Part shown: in pieces, positions 12,201-25,400 of the stretch
Numbering within the stretch: position 1 is the first letter of the stretch
How the letters are laid out: the number at the start of each line of letters is the position of its first letter
Assembly (NCBI GenBank): GCA_030141605.1
Contig: JAQGDQ010000705.1
Location: 45,648-109,647 of the forward strand
Length of the DNA: 64,000 bases
DNA from: Tubiluchus corallicola
Lineage: Eukaryota > Priapulida > Priapulimorpha > Priapulimorphida > Tubiluchidae
Reading direction: 5' to 3'
Translations under genes and position numbers: made by a program
Notes under the pieces: generated by a model
What the model saw: only the letters and a program-made list of their open reading frames with translations
Databases searched by the model: none
What the model was told of the DNA's origin: nothing

Positions 12201-14437
12201 AACCCGCGATCCAAATTTGACATTTGTTTACGGAACAATGACTCAATTGAGGTTTCTCTTTTTCCCGTTTCAGCTTCAAGTCTTTGAAATATTTGACTGG
12301 TTTTGTGGCATACTCCTGATGTTTCGCCTTCAAATGCTGTTCAAGTTTCACTGGCTTCATAGAATCATTGCAGAAAGTTTGATCACATAACAGACACAGC
12401 GGTAATCGCTCATCATGAGGTGCCACAATAAATCCCAAATTCAGATAATCAATTGAGTATTTTTGAACTTTCACCTTCGCTTTCGTAGCCATGATGTTTA
12501 TTCACCAGGACACTAGCTTTGGTCTGTGTTACCGCCGAGAATAAATGCACAGCAAAGAGCCTATTGTCGTATAGACAATGAGACACTGAGAAAGACAAGT
12601 GTTTGGAATCAAATTGGGAATCCCCAGTCAGGAGTCAGGCCGTGCAGAGTTTGGGCGTAAAGAGAAACTGAGCGATCGACGATCTATCCTACCTCACTCA
12701 GTCCATACTTTTCTGCTATCGAATCTCCAATTGTAGGAATGCGCGATAACCGTAGTTGAGCATAGTCATGGGTAACCACCCATTCATACAACTGGAGAGC
12801 TGATATTTACAATAAATCTCTCTAAACACCAACGGTGTACAATAGATATACAAACACTACATTCTGACCGATGGCTCCCAGTCAGATGTAGATATGAATT
12901 TTCAACTCTGAGTCTGAAAACTCAATTCATGCAAATTTCCCCCTATTCACAAACTTTCCCCCTTTGCGTATAATTTACCCCTAATTCCCCCTTTTCCAAA
13001 TTTCACCCCCCGAGAATTTCGAATTCGCCCCTGGGGGTGCGCATGGACCAAGGTTGAGAAGCACTGCTCTACAGAGACTGTGTAAAACCAGCATGGCGAG
13101 GTCAATCAGCTGATGATGTCAGTTTTATTAATTACGAGAACTAAAACTGAGAACTCACACTCGGGTGTAAAATGGTGAAGAAAATTTAACGCACTATTAG
13201 TAAATTTAAACCTTATTTTTTAGCCTTTGTTAGTTTCCTTAATTTTCTTTTCATAGAATATATTCATATAGAGCACAGTGTTTCCTGAAAACCAATGCTT
13301 TTCAAAGGGCAGTAGATGATTGCTCAAAGGTAAATATTGTCTTAGACTGAAGTTTCTTGAATTATGCAAAACGCATTTCATAAATAAACTACGCATTAAG
13401 CAGCTAAACCACTTCTAATAGAATGGTTTTCAAATAGTGAAACATCTTTGTATTTCTGATTTGACTATTCTCACAGATTTGCACATGGCATGTTAAATTT
13501 AAGCACCATGCTTTTCCAACTTTCAAGTTTCTCTGTACTGCTTATCAACAAATACTGTTTGGTTAATAAAATTCATTAGTTTCGGAAGACACTTGGCAAA
13601 TGTGCAGAAGAAAAATTATATCTAGAAGCAGATATCGCACGTTCGCTTTTCTCCTAAGTTGTCCTCATTATCACACTAAAAGTCGTCCGCATTTTTACTA
13701 ATCGAAAAACGTGTCATTTGGCAAAAATTTCGCTAAATTTACAGATAAAAACAGAAACGTTTGAACGATTACATGATTTCCTACATTAAACATGAAATAC
13801 ACAGTTTTTATTTTTATTCTTTATATTTTTAATTTTAGTATTTTTATTTCTTATTTTGGTTTATTATCTTTTTAGGCCCTAGATCTTCTCGTGCCTCCAG
13901 TTGAAGCCAATAGAAAGGAAAGAGTTAAAGCACACGTAAGACGAGGAACGGCTTTCTTTGAATTAGAACTGTATGCTGAAGGTATGTCGGTTTATTACTA
14001 ACTCAAAATAGCTTTATAAAAAATTCAAAAAGGATTTAGTTCAGATTTAAATGATGAAATCACAACATCCTCTTTTTAACCTTGTGCACTTTATACCGTT
14101 TGTTTTGTCATTTTCTTTAACGATTTGCTTATTGTTGTACAATTTGTACCACCTCTGAGACATGGACATAGAATGCCACACATAAATCCAAGCTTGGTAT
14201 AGATGAAGTTTGGAACTCCTGCACTTATCAAATAATAATTGAAATCTATTTAATTCAACCTCTTAGTGATCATATATTGTTTACATTGTGCACTTATTTT
14301 TAGCTCTAAAGGATTACGAAAGTGCACTGAAATTAGATCCACACAACTCTAATTTGGAGAGAGATGCAGCAGCAATTCGAAACTTCATTCAGACTGGGGA
14401 AATGATGGACAACCTTCAGCTATGGTCAATAAGCTGA
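6252..14437 (+). CDS. DNAAF4: Dynein axonemal assembly factor 4 (DYX1C1), complete
   Basis: DNAAF4 is a cytoplasmic HSP90 co-chaperone needed to preassemble the dynein arms of motile cilia. Ten exons: 6252-6374, 7374-7524, 8091-8221, 8615-8828, 9039-9151, 9633-9733, 10200-10280, 13257-13329, 13876-13981 and 14304-14437. They total 1,227 nt for 408 residues, near the human 420. Residues 1-90 form the CS/p23 domain ([31 protein letters not shown]). A charged coiled coil follows to about 165. The family block [17 protein letters not shown] is in exon 5. Three TPR motifs fill the C-terminus, with [20 protein letters not shown] and [20 protein letters not shown] well conserved. The donors of introns 1 (GTTTGA) and 4 (GTTTTG) are weak, but phases agree on both sides. 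Intron 7 carries a hAT element on the opposite strand. The start is the first ATG in frame with the conserved N-terminus. Confidence 0.96.
6497..6782 (+). mobile_element. tRNA-derived SINE in DNAAF4 intron 1
   Basis: The head looks like a tRNA: an A-box-like ACCATAGTGGTAATGC near 6519, a CTGCTTTCC...GGAAG arm, and a B-box-like GAGTTCGAAAC near 6559. The body carries TGCCCTGCCTGGCGCGTGG, and the 3' end is a short ATT repeat at about 6764-6781. Head, body and simple tail together are the standard layout of a tRNA-derived SINE. The cloverleaf is imperfect, so it is not a functional tRNA gene. No second clear copy was found in this window. Confidence 0.65.
7668..7860 (-). mobile_element. Probable LINE 3' end in DNAAF4 intron 2
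   Basis: On the minus strand this reads as a 3' untranslated tail. It has an AAGCCCAAGTGGGCT hairpin at about 7767-7781, then an AATAAAGATATTC signal region, and ends in short ATTCAATC repeats at about 7670-7685. CR1-like LINEs commonly end in such a hairpin followed by an octamer or tetramer repeat. No reverse transcriptase is attached, so it would be a strongly 5'-truncated copy. Confidence 0.4.
10617..13066 (-). mobile_element. hAT DNA transposon, 2,450 bp, with 8-bp target duplication
   Basis: The ends are terminal inverted repeats: CAGTACTTCTCAACCTT at the left and, read inward from the right, CAGTGCTTCTCAACCTT. CTCTACAG flanks the element at 10609-10616 and again at 13067-13074, an exact 8-bp target duplication as hAT elements make. 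The minus strand carries a degenerate transposase of the ZBED5/FAM200-like group. It sits in DNAAF4 intron 7 in antisense and leaves the flanking splice sites intact. The exact target duplication alongside broken coding suggests insertion of a moderately old or already dead copy. Confidence 0.93.
10855..12492 (-). pseudogene. hAT transposase, ZBED5/FAM200-like, broken
   Basis: Reading from ATG 12492 downward, the start carries a BED zinc finger ([11 protein letters not shown] and HLKAKHQ supply the Cys2-His2 set). The catalytic region follows in shifted frames, with [17 protein letters not shown] at about 11810-11750. The C-terminus has the hAT dimerisation block ([16 protein letters not shown]) at about 10905-10955. 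At least three frame changes occur, near 12240, 11910 and 11520. There is also an in-frame TGA at about 11686 after CVIH. The coding region therefore cannot make a full-length enzyme as it stands. Confidence 0.9.
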
Positions 14438-14669
14438 TTCTAACTTTAGCTTTCAGATAAATGATCTGCAGGTATTTTATATTAAGATTCCAAATTAGTT
14501 TTCAGAGTTTAAAATGTGGGCCTGTGTCATAGCTTGAACAGGTTGATATGCAGGTCAAAATAAGTTACTGTGTTTATCAAATCTGTGTCCAAAAATTAGC
14601 CAATAGCTGTTGAGTGTTGTGACGTAGCTGCATGCCATAATGGATAGATGCTATCTATAGTACCTAAGC

Positions 14670-14675
14670 AATAAA
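14670..14675 (+). terminator. Poly(A) signal for DNAAF4
   Basis: AATAAA lies 233 bp after the DNAAF4 stop codon and is the first canonical hexamer downstream of it. Confidence 0.6.
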
Positions 14676-16480
14676 GGAATTGTTAGTTAAAAACTGTTAT
14701 GTACTAATATGAATTGATGGTCTCTTTTAACACTACTGCAGTTTTCCAAAAAAAAAACACTGTACGCTGAATGTATAACACTGAATCATCATTATTGCGA
14801 CAACAGTAACAGTTCGGTGCACAGGTAAATTCACCAATGGTATGTGTATAAATCTTTTAAACAAAACATATTAAAATAAATTAGGCAGCATCATTTCATT
14901 AACTTTTACAAATAAACAAAGTACAATAAATAAATATGTTATTTACAACAAAAAATATAAAGGATCGATTAATTGCTCGTCTTGAAGCAGTGTAGGGCGT
15001 GACATTGATCAAATAATATAGTGCATCCTGCAAATGGCTTAATAAATAATAATAATGATATAATATTTATCGAACTAGGTTTGCAAATTTACATTAATGG
15101 CAATCTTGGTCTTTTTTGTTTATTACTAAATCTTGCAAGAACTGTTAAATGCAGTTAAATTCTTAAGTTATTATATTATTATCACATGACAATGTAAATA
15201 TTCATAAAATGTGCATTAAAAATAAAAAAATGTAATTTCAAATCTAGCAAAAATTAATATAACTATGCTTACAGAATGGATGAATCATAAACAATTACTG
15301 TATATATAAATCTCTATTAAATTTTTAAGTAGTTTATAAACTCGCTGTTGGCAGTTTATCTACATTACATCCTGAAATATATAGAACAAGTTACATGCCA
15401 GTTAATAATTAATTTGTTTCATTTCAGCTGAAAATTAAATTCAAAACAAAAAATTTCGTTTTATTCTAGCAAAATACAAATATCTACTACAAGTTAAAAA
15501 CTGAATAGAAAATTTAAACAGTCATCAAGAATTCAAGTTAACGACTAAAATCAGTACTTAAGAATAGTAATGTATTATTTTACAGAATGGCTGATGGTGA
15601 CTGTGTTATGTTGTCTGATTTCACAACTTGCTATAGACAACTTGAAAATTGATTGTCACAGCACATATTATCACAATTTTAGTATGACTTCTTTCATTTG
15701 TCATTGTGCGTAACAGAATAAAGCTAAAAAAATGTATAGAAAGTAATGGTCATCATTAACTTCCCAAGATTGACCTGATGATAAATTAGGTAGCATTACC
15801 TCAGAAGTAGTTTTTATGCTAACTAGTTCTCTCTAATTCGAAATACTGAGGCTAGATATTAGACCAAGGATAAAACGGTATAATGTAAATGACATTTTGA
15901 AACTTAACTAGAATTTATTCTTTTCAAAAAGCTAACCAAGGTTATAATAATTGACTAGAGCTATGAAGATAAAGCATGGCATTGCTTCTAGTGCCATATG
16001 TGTAAATTCTTGTTGTAATTACAACATGTTCAGTGTTCACATACAAAAAATAACTGTGAATTGTATTAAATTACAATATAATATATATCACATTTAGGTG
16101 GAATTTATTTTTGAGTTGAGAGTAAAATGATTAGTTAACTAGAATGGCAAAAAACTACAAAATTCTTGTCACAACTTAGAGCAGTTTACAGCACTAAGTG
16201 AAACAAAACTTCAATAATGCATTTTGAATGACAAAACCGGTTTGATGTTCAGCTTTGATAAACTGCCATTAAAACGCAAGAAGAAAATAACTAAAAAAAC
16301 ATATAGCTAAAGTATATTCATATAACCAAAAACAAAGTGGTGCAAAATTCATATTCCTACTTACCTATGTGGCAAGCTGAGCATATGAATATATAAACAT
16401 TGCAATAGGTATGCAATTGCCTGATTGTACAATAAATTATGTTGCAGTCTGAATTTTCAACTTCCCTATTACATGTAGAG
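14676..16480. other. Tail-to-tail intergenic region, DNAAF4 / PHM
   Basis: This AT-rich stretch has no recognisable exon. The two genes converge here, so 3' untranslated sequence of PHM probably takes up the right part. The hexamer AATAAA on the minus strand at 16109-16104, about 370 bp after the PHM stop, is the likely end. I see no repeat signature in the rest. Confidence 0.5.
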
Positions 16481-19400
16481 TTATTCATTTCCCACAACGC
16501 TAGCTTCTCTGTCTATTTCACTCGGAACAGGTCCCATGTATCTGTCCATTTTCCAGTAGTGAAACGGTGGACCAGCTGTAAAGCAGTTCTTCTTATGAAG
16601 GAGATTACCATCATCCACCCAGTACATGATGTAAAAATTGCACATTTCATCGTCCATTCCTGGCCTGTAATGAAAATGTGAGCTAAAACTTTAGTTTCAT
16701 AAGAACAGACACACGTATCTTCTCTTAAAGCAGCATTAATGGCAGAAATATGATTGGACCTCACAATGCAGGTTAGACATAGCTGTTAACTATATTATAT
16801 TTAAAAATTGACAAAAGTTTTGTACAGGCACAAATAAGCCATTTTAGTTTTTGAACGATATCACTGGTATCTCTAGTGCTTTTAACAATACATGGTAAAA
16901 CACAAAAAATTCTACTGTATCAGAAGTTTTCAGCTGAATCACAAAAACTGCACGGGCAGAAATAATCTTGAAATTTTTTTTTTATCAAACTTTATCTTAT
17001 TTTTTAACTTGCTTGTTCTGAAACTGCTGACATCATTTGAAACTATAGAAAATAAAAACACTTTACTCGCCCAACTTTTAACAAGCACTGAATACCATAA
17101 CGTCTGAAAATTTCAAAAAGTAAAACACTATGCCAGGTGTAATCTATTGTTTCACAGACATTTCATGGATGTTTTTGTTGCTTTTCCATACAATAGTCAA
17201 CATTTTCCTGAAAGAAGAGCCCATGGTGACTTGTGATCAGTCAGTGCTAGCCAAATTCTCATTACCATGTTTTCTGGGGGGAATGAAAGAATAAAAAAAT
17301 GCAAGTTTCTAATTGCTTTAGTAAACTGAGTGTCTGTCAGTACTCAGTACCCTTGAAAGTTTTCCATAATACTCGCTGTTCACATGAAACCAATTTTTCT
17401 CTCTTTTTGTTCTTCGATGTCAGCTCTTTACAATCACGGAGTTGATCAGTCGAAGTTTCATCATACCAGACATGCTTATTAATACAGTGTTGGAGAACAC
17501 ACCCCACCAAAAGTGATTGCAAATACTTTTTCATAGCTAAAGCACATGCTCATCTGTTTTCTGAAAAGTTCTATGCATCTTTTTGCATACTGTTGCTAAT
17601 ATGCCATACATCAAAACATGCTCGATCTTCTTGTATTTCTCAGACTTCATAAGTTTTGTTATACTTGGATACTGGTCACTAGCAAATATAGCAGCATTAA
17701 GAGTTTTTCTTTCAACTCTTGAATTGGCTGCTAGCGACAACTTTCTGGGCTAATGCAGTAATTTCAGCCTTCTAGCTAGAATTTCATGAAAACTACTTTT
17801 CAGCATTAGTGAACTACAGTTTTACGGCAATTTTCAAGCATTTTTGAAATAATAGTAAGAATTATATATCGTGATGACACAATACAACCTAAAAGTGAGG
17901 TATTTTTTCATAAAAGTGTCATTTGACAAGCAGAAAACAATACGTGCTGTGAATATTAAGCATACTGGAACTGTGCTTGATTGAAGGATAAGAAAAAAAT
18001 CATTAACCTAAGTGGTTAACTGATTTATTTCAGACGCAAATTAATAAATTGTATGATAAATCTGCTAAGCAACAGATCAGGAACAAAATCAATGCGGGAA
18101 ATCTTAGTAATCGTTACAAACCAATCTTGTACATTTCAACAACAACAGTAGCCTCTTATCCACATTTCCAATGCACTGTACACCTTCAAAACAGAAACAA
18201 CAGAAACTTCCATGGCAGGTAAAACTGCCAGGAACAATTTTTTGGTAGATAGCCATCAATTCTTTAGCCAGATTTGGAGCTGCTTAACTTCATCTAGTGC
18301 ATTGTAACCACTCAATTATTTTTCTTGCCCCAAGCAAAGGTGAACCATTATGTTATGCGTTACTTACCCCACACGAATTTCCATATCATTTTCATTATCC
18401 ATCGTACAACGAGCAGCCTGCAATTCAGAATACAACAAGAAAATTAACACAAAATCACACGTGCTTTTATTATGGGTTACTAATTTACTTTACCATACAG
18501 TACTGTAATGATGTGTACTAAAGATTGTGCAAATTATACCTTTTTAATCAAATTTACAAGATGTAGTTAATACGGTAAAAATACTTACAACATAATCATT
18601 TTGCCTAATCACAAGATCGGTGTTCGATACCGGATAGAACATCTATAACAAAAGTATAGACAGAATTAATATTCTTCATTATAAAAACGTTGTTAATCAA
18701 ATACCCACAATAAGAAAAAAGGAAAAGATGCTACATAACTTATTTTAATGATTTTTTTAAATGGAATCAACATTTGTTAACAAATTACCAGCGCTATTAA
18801 GTTTTCTAAATAAATGTTCTTTTGTACCCAAATCATGCAAAAAACCGACAAACCCGAATAATACCTAAAAGAATCAACCCTTAGAATTTGCTCACTTAGG
18901 TTTTCAATTTCTGAAATTGTTCCACTTTCATTGCAAACAGAAAACATTTGCTACATTGGTTTTTAAATTTTTTAATAAATTAAGCTGCGTAATTGCATTT
19001 TACTTTTCACGGACCAGTCAAAGTAAAGCCATTCAGTTCTGGTACCACCTCACTGGCAAATCCTACAACTCATTATGAGTTTTATCTCAAATGGTAGCCT
19101 CACACCTTAGCTTATCCAATGTTTTCCTGAAACAAAAATCTTGCACTCTGCCTTATTTAATATTTTTTGACAATATATTTTTGTCAATAACATAAAACTG
19201 TGGACTGTACCTGTGGTTCTTGAGGGTTGTGCTTTCCAATAAGTGACCAGTCACCATCTCGCACTCTGTAACCGGCAACTACTTTTCCTGCAACATAGAA
19301 AACATCATTACAGAGCAAATATTATTACCGCTTGCACATAATCTCAGGAATTTGAATCTGTCTTTGCTAATTTGACAATGACGTTTCATGGAACTTTCAT

Positions 19401-22400
19401 TATATTTATTCAGTTTAGCTCCTGAACATTTGATGTGTACTGCCAATAACCTGTTGCCCAAATTTGATAATTAAGAAAAACTAGGGAAAAACAAATTTAA
19501 CAACAATTTATCATAGATAACTTGGAAAAATTCCTGTCTAGAACAACAATGACGATGAACAGTGACACCACTTAGCCGCATTCTTGGAATAGAGGTCAAC
19601 CAATCCATTCATTTGAAACATTACAGGCCACTGTTGCTCAACACTAGAAGCATTTGTCTATCTGAACCCTATTTCGGTTTTTGGCCAATAGCAGGAAATT
19701 TTTCTGCATGCGCAGGGCTCATATTCAACCACGCATAAGACCTCGAATCCACCTAGGCACATCAAATTGTGACTCCAACACAAAAGCTGTAGGAGGAGAT
19801 GCAAAACAACAAAAGGAAAATCCCTCCCACACAGTGGCCCTCGGCCCAGGGGTAACATGTCATGTATAAACATAAAGGCGAGTGTGTTCTGTAAGTTTTA
19901 AGTCCGTACCACTTTGTGTGCGCGAGTTATTAAAGAAAATATTCTTGTCCGCAACCCATGATAGGCCTGGGACCAGTGATTGTCGCCACCGCTAATATAA
20001 TACTCTTGCTTTGTTATGCATGCACTATAGCCCGTACAGGAAAAGCACTCACAAAAATACATGTAATGTAACTATGGTCGGCCATATACAACCTCACCGG
20101 TGCAACTGGTTATGTTAAAATATCAATACTGTTTACCTGAAATAACTAAATTCAATGAATTACCTGTTGCATGAGTGTGGGTTCGAAAAGCAAATGGATG
20201 CATTTCGACATCGTCTTCAATAGGACACTCAGTTTCAAAATGCTCTACTGAATGAGGTCTTATTAAACCACCAGTACCCATTATGAGAACCCCAGCCAGT
20301 TTAGGTGTCGGCTCCGTAGTAGCAGTGATTATAATTCCAGAATCATCCTCTATGTCTTGGTCTGTTAAAAAGACAACACCATTTAAGCTTACACTCTGAC
20401 AATAAGACTGTCTTTGCTGTATATTTCTTTACAATTAAAATGGTCCTAATGACTAGTTCAGTTATGTTCCAAATCGCTTTTGAAATTACTCTGATTTTCA
20501 TGACGAATTTTATGTACCTGGCAAAATTTGTATTTCATTTTGTTTCAATGATTTTATTTCATTAAAATTTCTATGAAGATGGTTTTGATGTCATCTCAGG
20601 TCATACCACTGGCTGAAAAACCACATTTTGCCTTTTTAATGCTATTTCAGTGCATGCTGATTGTTCCTATTTTTATAATCATATGATTATCTTCTCATGC
20701 ATTATCACTATTATAACTTACATTATATCAATATAGAAAAACATCATTAGAGTATATGTTTAATAAAATGGAATTTTAACAAAAACAGCAAAGGCATAGC
20801 CTACGATCCTTTGACTGCACATTCAGTCTGCACAAAGAAAATTGATAAGCATCCTGAACTGATGTATCTTCAAAATGTTCAAGACAGAATACAGACACAC
20901 AGTGAATAACCACTAAGCCTTTACGTAAATTAGTGATTGTTTTACTGCAATCACAAATAAAAAACGTAACTTACTACTCAATTTTGATAAATCAGCGTAA
21001 TGAACTTGAAGAACAAGATATTGAACATCCGTGTCACCACCAACTTTAAAACCAACTCCTGAAAAAATAGAAGTCATTAGCAGCTTTCAAACACAAGGTC
21101 ACATAAAAATTTAGTCCTGTCTATATTTTTAAGTTAACAGAACACTAAAATCGTTAACATCCATATCAAATATGCATCATTACATGACATTATACATGTG
21201 CCGACTATGAGCAAGTCCACAATTCCCCGCAGGTCGACAGAATCATTAATCATAAAGAATTATTTTTCTCTCCAGTTTAAGCTTTTCCTAAAATTAAAAA
21301 GGTATTTGCCAAAAATACTAAAAAGCAGTGGTCACAGGCATAACTGTTTCAGTCACATAAGGAGGTCAGGAAGCACACAAACAGTTTCTTTGGCTAGAAT
21401 TGCCTATTAAATAGCTTAAAATTTTATTAGTATAATTATCGTATATCATAATTAAAGGAAACATAATTAACATAATTAAAGGAAAAACCAACCCTAAAAC
21501 AACGCTCACCGGATTTTAAAATACACCTAAAAATATTGCAATTATCACATGATATACGTGCATAACATGATTTGCTTAAAAATGCAAAATCATTCTTATT
21601 TTATGCCAAACAAAGCTCACTGCCGACATATTTGAAAGAAATGACGTAAGTTGGTGGACAGCACGAAGGCACATGTAGCAAAGCTTCTGCAGTTCACTCA
21701 GAAATGGCGCTATTCTAGATGACAAAATCTTTGCGTTTAACTGGGTTTACATAAAAATTAATTGTCAGGTCAATTAGCAGTAACTTTAAAGCGCTTACAC
21801 AGCTTCACTTCACAGGATTATATTTCAAAATGTATAAATACCACACATAATATACTTATAGATAAGCATGGAATGCTGTGAGGCTCAATACAAGCATATA
21901 GTAGGTGCTGGGCGGGTTACTTAGCTTACAGAGTTCAGTATTAAGAAAATTATTTTGTTACCTTGTCGACGTTAACTAGCCCACTTGTAAGTTATTAGCT
22001 TATTGTCGGTAACTGGTTTTCATTACATAATGGGCAACAGCTTTCATCAAAAGGCAAAAATCATATTAATAACCTCGTTTAATGCTTTGCATTGCTTGTA
22101 GTTGATAATAGTTGACTACATGTAGTTACAAAAAAAAGTTTGCTCAAGCACGTGACTGGATATTTGTTTACATTGCACAGTAACCAGGTGATGCCATTTT
22201 CGTTCAAAACAAAGGCGCCCATACGTGAAGTGATCGTGACTTTAAATTGAGTTTACCAATTAAACGATTATTTCATTGCTATTATGTCCAACATTTTTTC
22301 TAAGACATTAAAAAAAGCCCATCATCCGCGAGACTTGACTTTTCCTTTGAATGTCTTTTACTGTTCAAATAATTATTTGATTTTCATACATAGAAAATAA

Positions 22401-25400
22401 CGAAACAGGTTACCTTCGGGAAGGGCCAAACTAGTTGCACTGTGGGCCCACGCATACATTATCTGAGTTCCGGATGCACATGGTGGTGCCGAGTATTTTC
22501 CGGAGTACCCGCCCATCTCACCACAATTCCTACAAAAGATAAGCTAGCTAACAACTAAAAGGAAAAAATGGCAAAAAAAGGCAAAGTGCACATTTATAAG
22601 ACAATTTGAAAAAACAATTCGAATACTACCACTGTGGTTTTTGTAACTACAGTCCTTGCATTTTAATCAATATTTCCATAGAAGCACAAAAGAAACGAGT
22701 GAAGAATCCCAGCTCTGTATAAATATATTTTAAATTTTTTGAAAGCTCTTTAATCGATAACGACCACAATTTATAATATAAAAATTCAAAAATGCTATGA
22801 GTAATGTTGATTACACGTTGGGCTTGAATTAGTACACATGCTGCCAAAGCACAAATCTGGCACTGCTGAAAAAGCATCTTCATATTCGTATTAATATGCG
22901 ATCGTCAGGTTAAAAACTTGTAAAGGAAAGCTTAATAAAATATAAAAAGCAAAACTTCTTACCAGACATCAGCATCTGATCCTGGTTCTGTGCATCCAAA
23001 AATCAACATATGATGTGTTATACCTTCATAGCGATGTGGTTCGAAAGCAGCTGAAAAATCAAAAATTATCTTTTTTAAGATGGTCCTAGTTGCATTTAGT
23101 TCATCAGCGTGATAGTAGAATAAATTGAGAATATTAAATATGTTTTTATTGCTGTATTTAATTAAAATCATATAAAACATATCAACATGTGTTAAGAAAA
23201 ACAAAATGCATCTGATTTGAAGGGCAATGCCCCTTTAAGAATAATGCTCAGTAATCAGCAAGTAGTATAAAAATACTTTACTATAAATTTAACACTAAAT
23301 CTTTAACCCTTGATGTGCCTCTTAATCATATGTTACGTGTTCATTTATGGTAAAATGAAGTCACACATAAAAAATGACGCAGTATTTTAAATAAACAAAT
23401 GAAATCCTTACTAATAAAATGAGGCTGAGATTCATCCACCTTTAACCCTGTACATAAGTATGTGTCTTTCTGTAAAAGAAAAAAAACAATTACTCGAGAT
23501 TTGCTCACCACATCGTTCTTACATCTGGTGAACAATGGTAAAGTAACCACAAAAGCACACAAGTAGCGACTGCATGATTCAGTAACAAACTTATGCAAAC
23601 TTATAATGTGTTGCACAACGGAGAAATCAAGTAAACCTAGTTTACCCATGTGCTATGATAAATTTGTTCAGTTTTTCAAAGTTTTTAACTTAATAGTGGA
23701 AACCTACCACAATATCAAGGTAATGACAATAGCATAATAGATGCTAGATTATTTATTTCACATTGGCCTACACACTGAACAGTTGCAAACCATGCTAGTG
23801 TTGTTTAAGTTGTTAAAAATAAATAATAAATGGTTGAGTCAATAAGTACTATGAGGAGTCAGGAAGTCTTAATTGCACCAAATACTATTACATTAATGAA
23901 TGCTTTCTAATTACGAAATATCATGAGAACCGCAGAGTTCACATCTCAGTTGCCTGTAAGTTTTCTCCTCTAAACTTCCATTTGAGTTACCTCACTTACT
24001 AGTAGGCTCGAGCTACACTGCATTTTTATTATTTTTTTCACATTATAATATTTTTAATAGATGAGAAAGATAGTTAGTTTTTTTCTCACTAATCTAGACA
24101 ATTTTACCCAAAACCATTTAACACGACATTTCGAAACAAGCTTCTCAAATAACAGATATATAACAATGAAATCTGCAAAAAATTAAACCAAAATAAACAA
24201 ATGGTTTGCAGATTTCAATGTCATATGATTATGGGAGAAGATTCTTCCAAAACGTAATGTTAAACAGATGGTTTGGAATTACTCTGCTGTTAATGCCAAC
24301 TTTTAATTGGAGATTTAGACCTATTTTACATTTGACATGAAACAAATAATTATGCATAAGCTTTTAATTAATTTTGTATAAACTTGAAAACACTGCAGGT
24401 ACCGTGCCAGTCGGACATTAAGGTAATTGTGGACTCATCAGAGTAATACAAATCGTTCACGTCAGAAAAAGAGTCATGTCTAATGTCAAGTACGTGTAAA
24501 GCAGAACATATATATAAGTCCTGCTTCTAACCCTATTCTATAAAATCAATTACGGAATTTTTTTCCTAGAGTGTAAATTGTAATTAATCAATTACAAAGC
24601 ATATTTAACCTTCCAGTCTTTACTCAAAGTGCTGCAAGGTTAACTTAATTCAATAGATGTGAAATGGGAAAGTTCAGAAATAAATTATTGATGATTTGGC
24701 ATTTACACGTGTAGACATTCAATAAGTTTACGTGCTTCATGTATCATTCGCTCGAATTGCTTCAAAAGTTTCTGAAATAATTTTTAGGATTCAGTGAATG
24801 TGCTGATATTGCAGAAGTATAGGCTGAGCAATCTTTTTTTAAACTATGGAAGTGGGCCTTCGTACTCGTAAACAGATGTTGATGTAAGCAGTTGCTATAA
24901 AAATAATTTTAGCAACAACACTAAGTACAGGCTGGGTAGCCTCTACAAAACTCTACTTAATTGCAAGAATAATAACATATTAAATTCTGTCATTTAGTAA
25001 ACATAAGGACTTGGAAATTTTGGTCAAATGTCAATGCTTGTATGAAATTTCTAAAACTTTGTTACAGTTTTCACTTAGGTAAAAAACAATAAAAGACATA
25101 CTGCACAGAAATAGTATGTTTGCTACTAGAAAACAAAAACCGTTTTGCATATTGGACACTACTGTGTTCCAGAATCATCAGAAGTCATCTAGAGCAAAAG
25201 ATCCCCAATTTAAAGGAAAACTGGGATTGCCACCTCAGAGAGACTAGTGGTCAGTATGTGACTCACTCAGTCAGGAGGAGAAACAATCATAAAGGTAAAT
25301 TTATCAAAATTGAACTATAGAAAATTAAGAGCGTGGAGCAACTCAAGAATTATTGAGGCTTGAAAATTATAAAATTTGTGGCCTCTTTGGAAGAAGTGAT

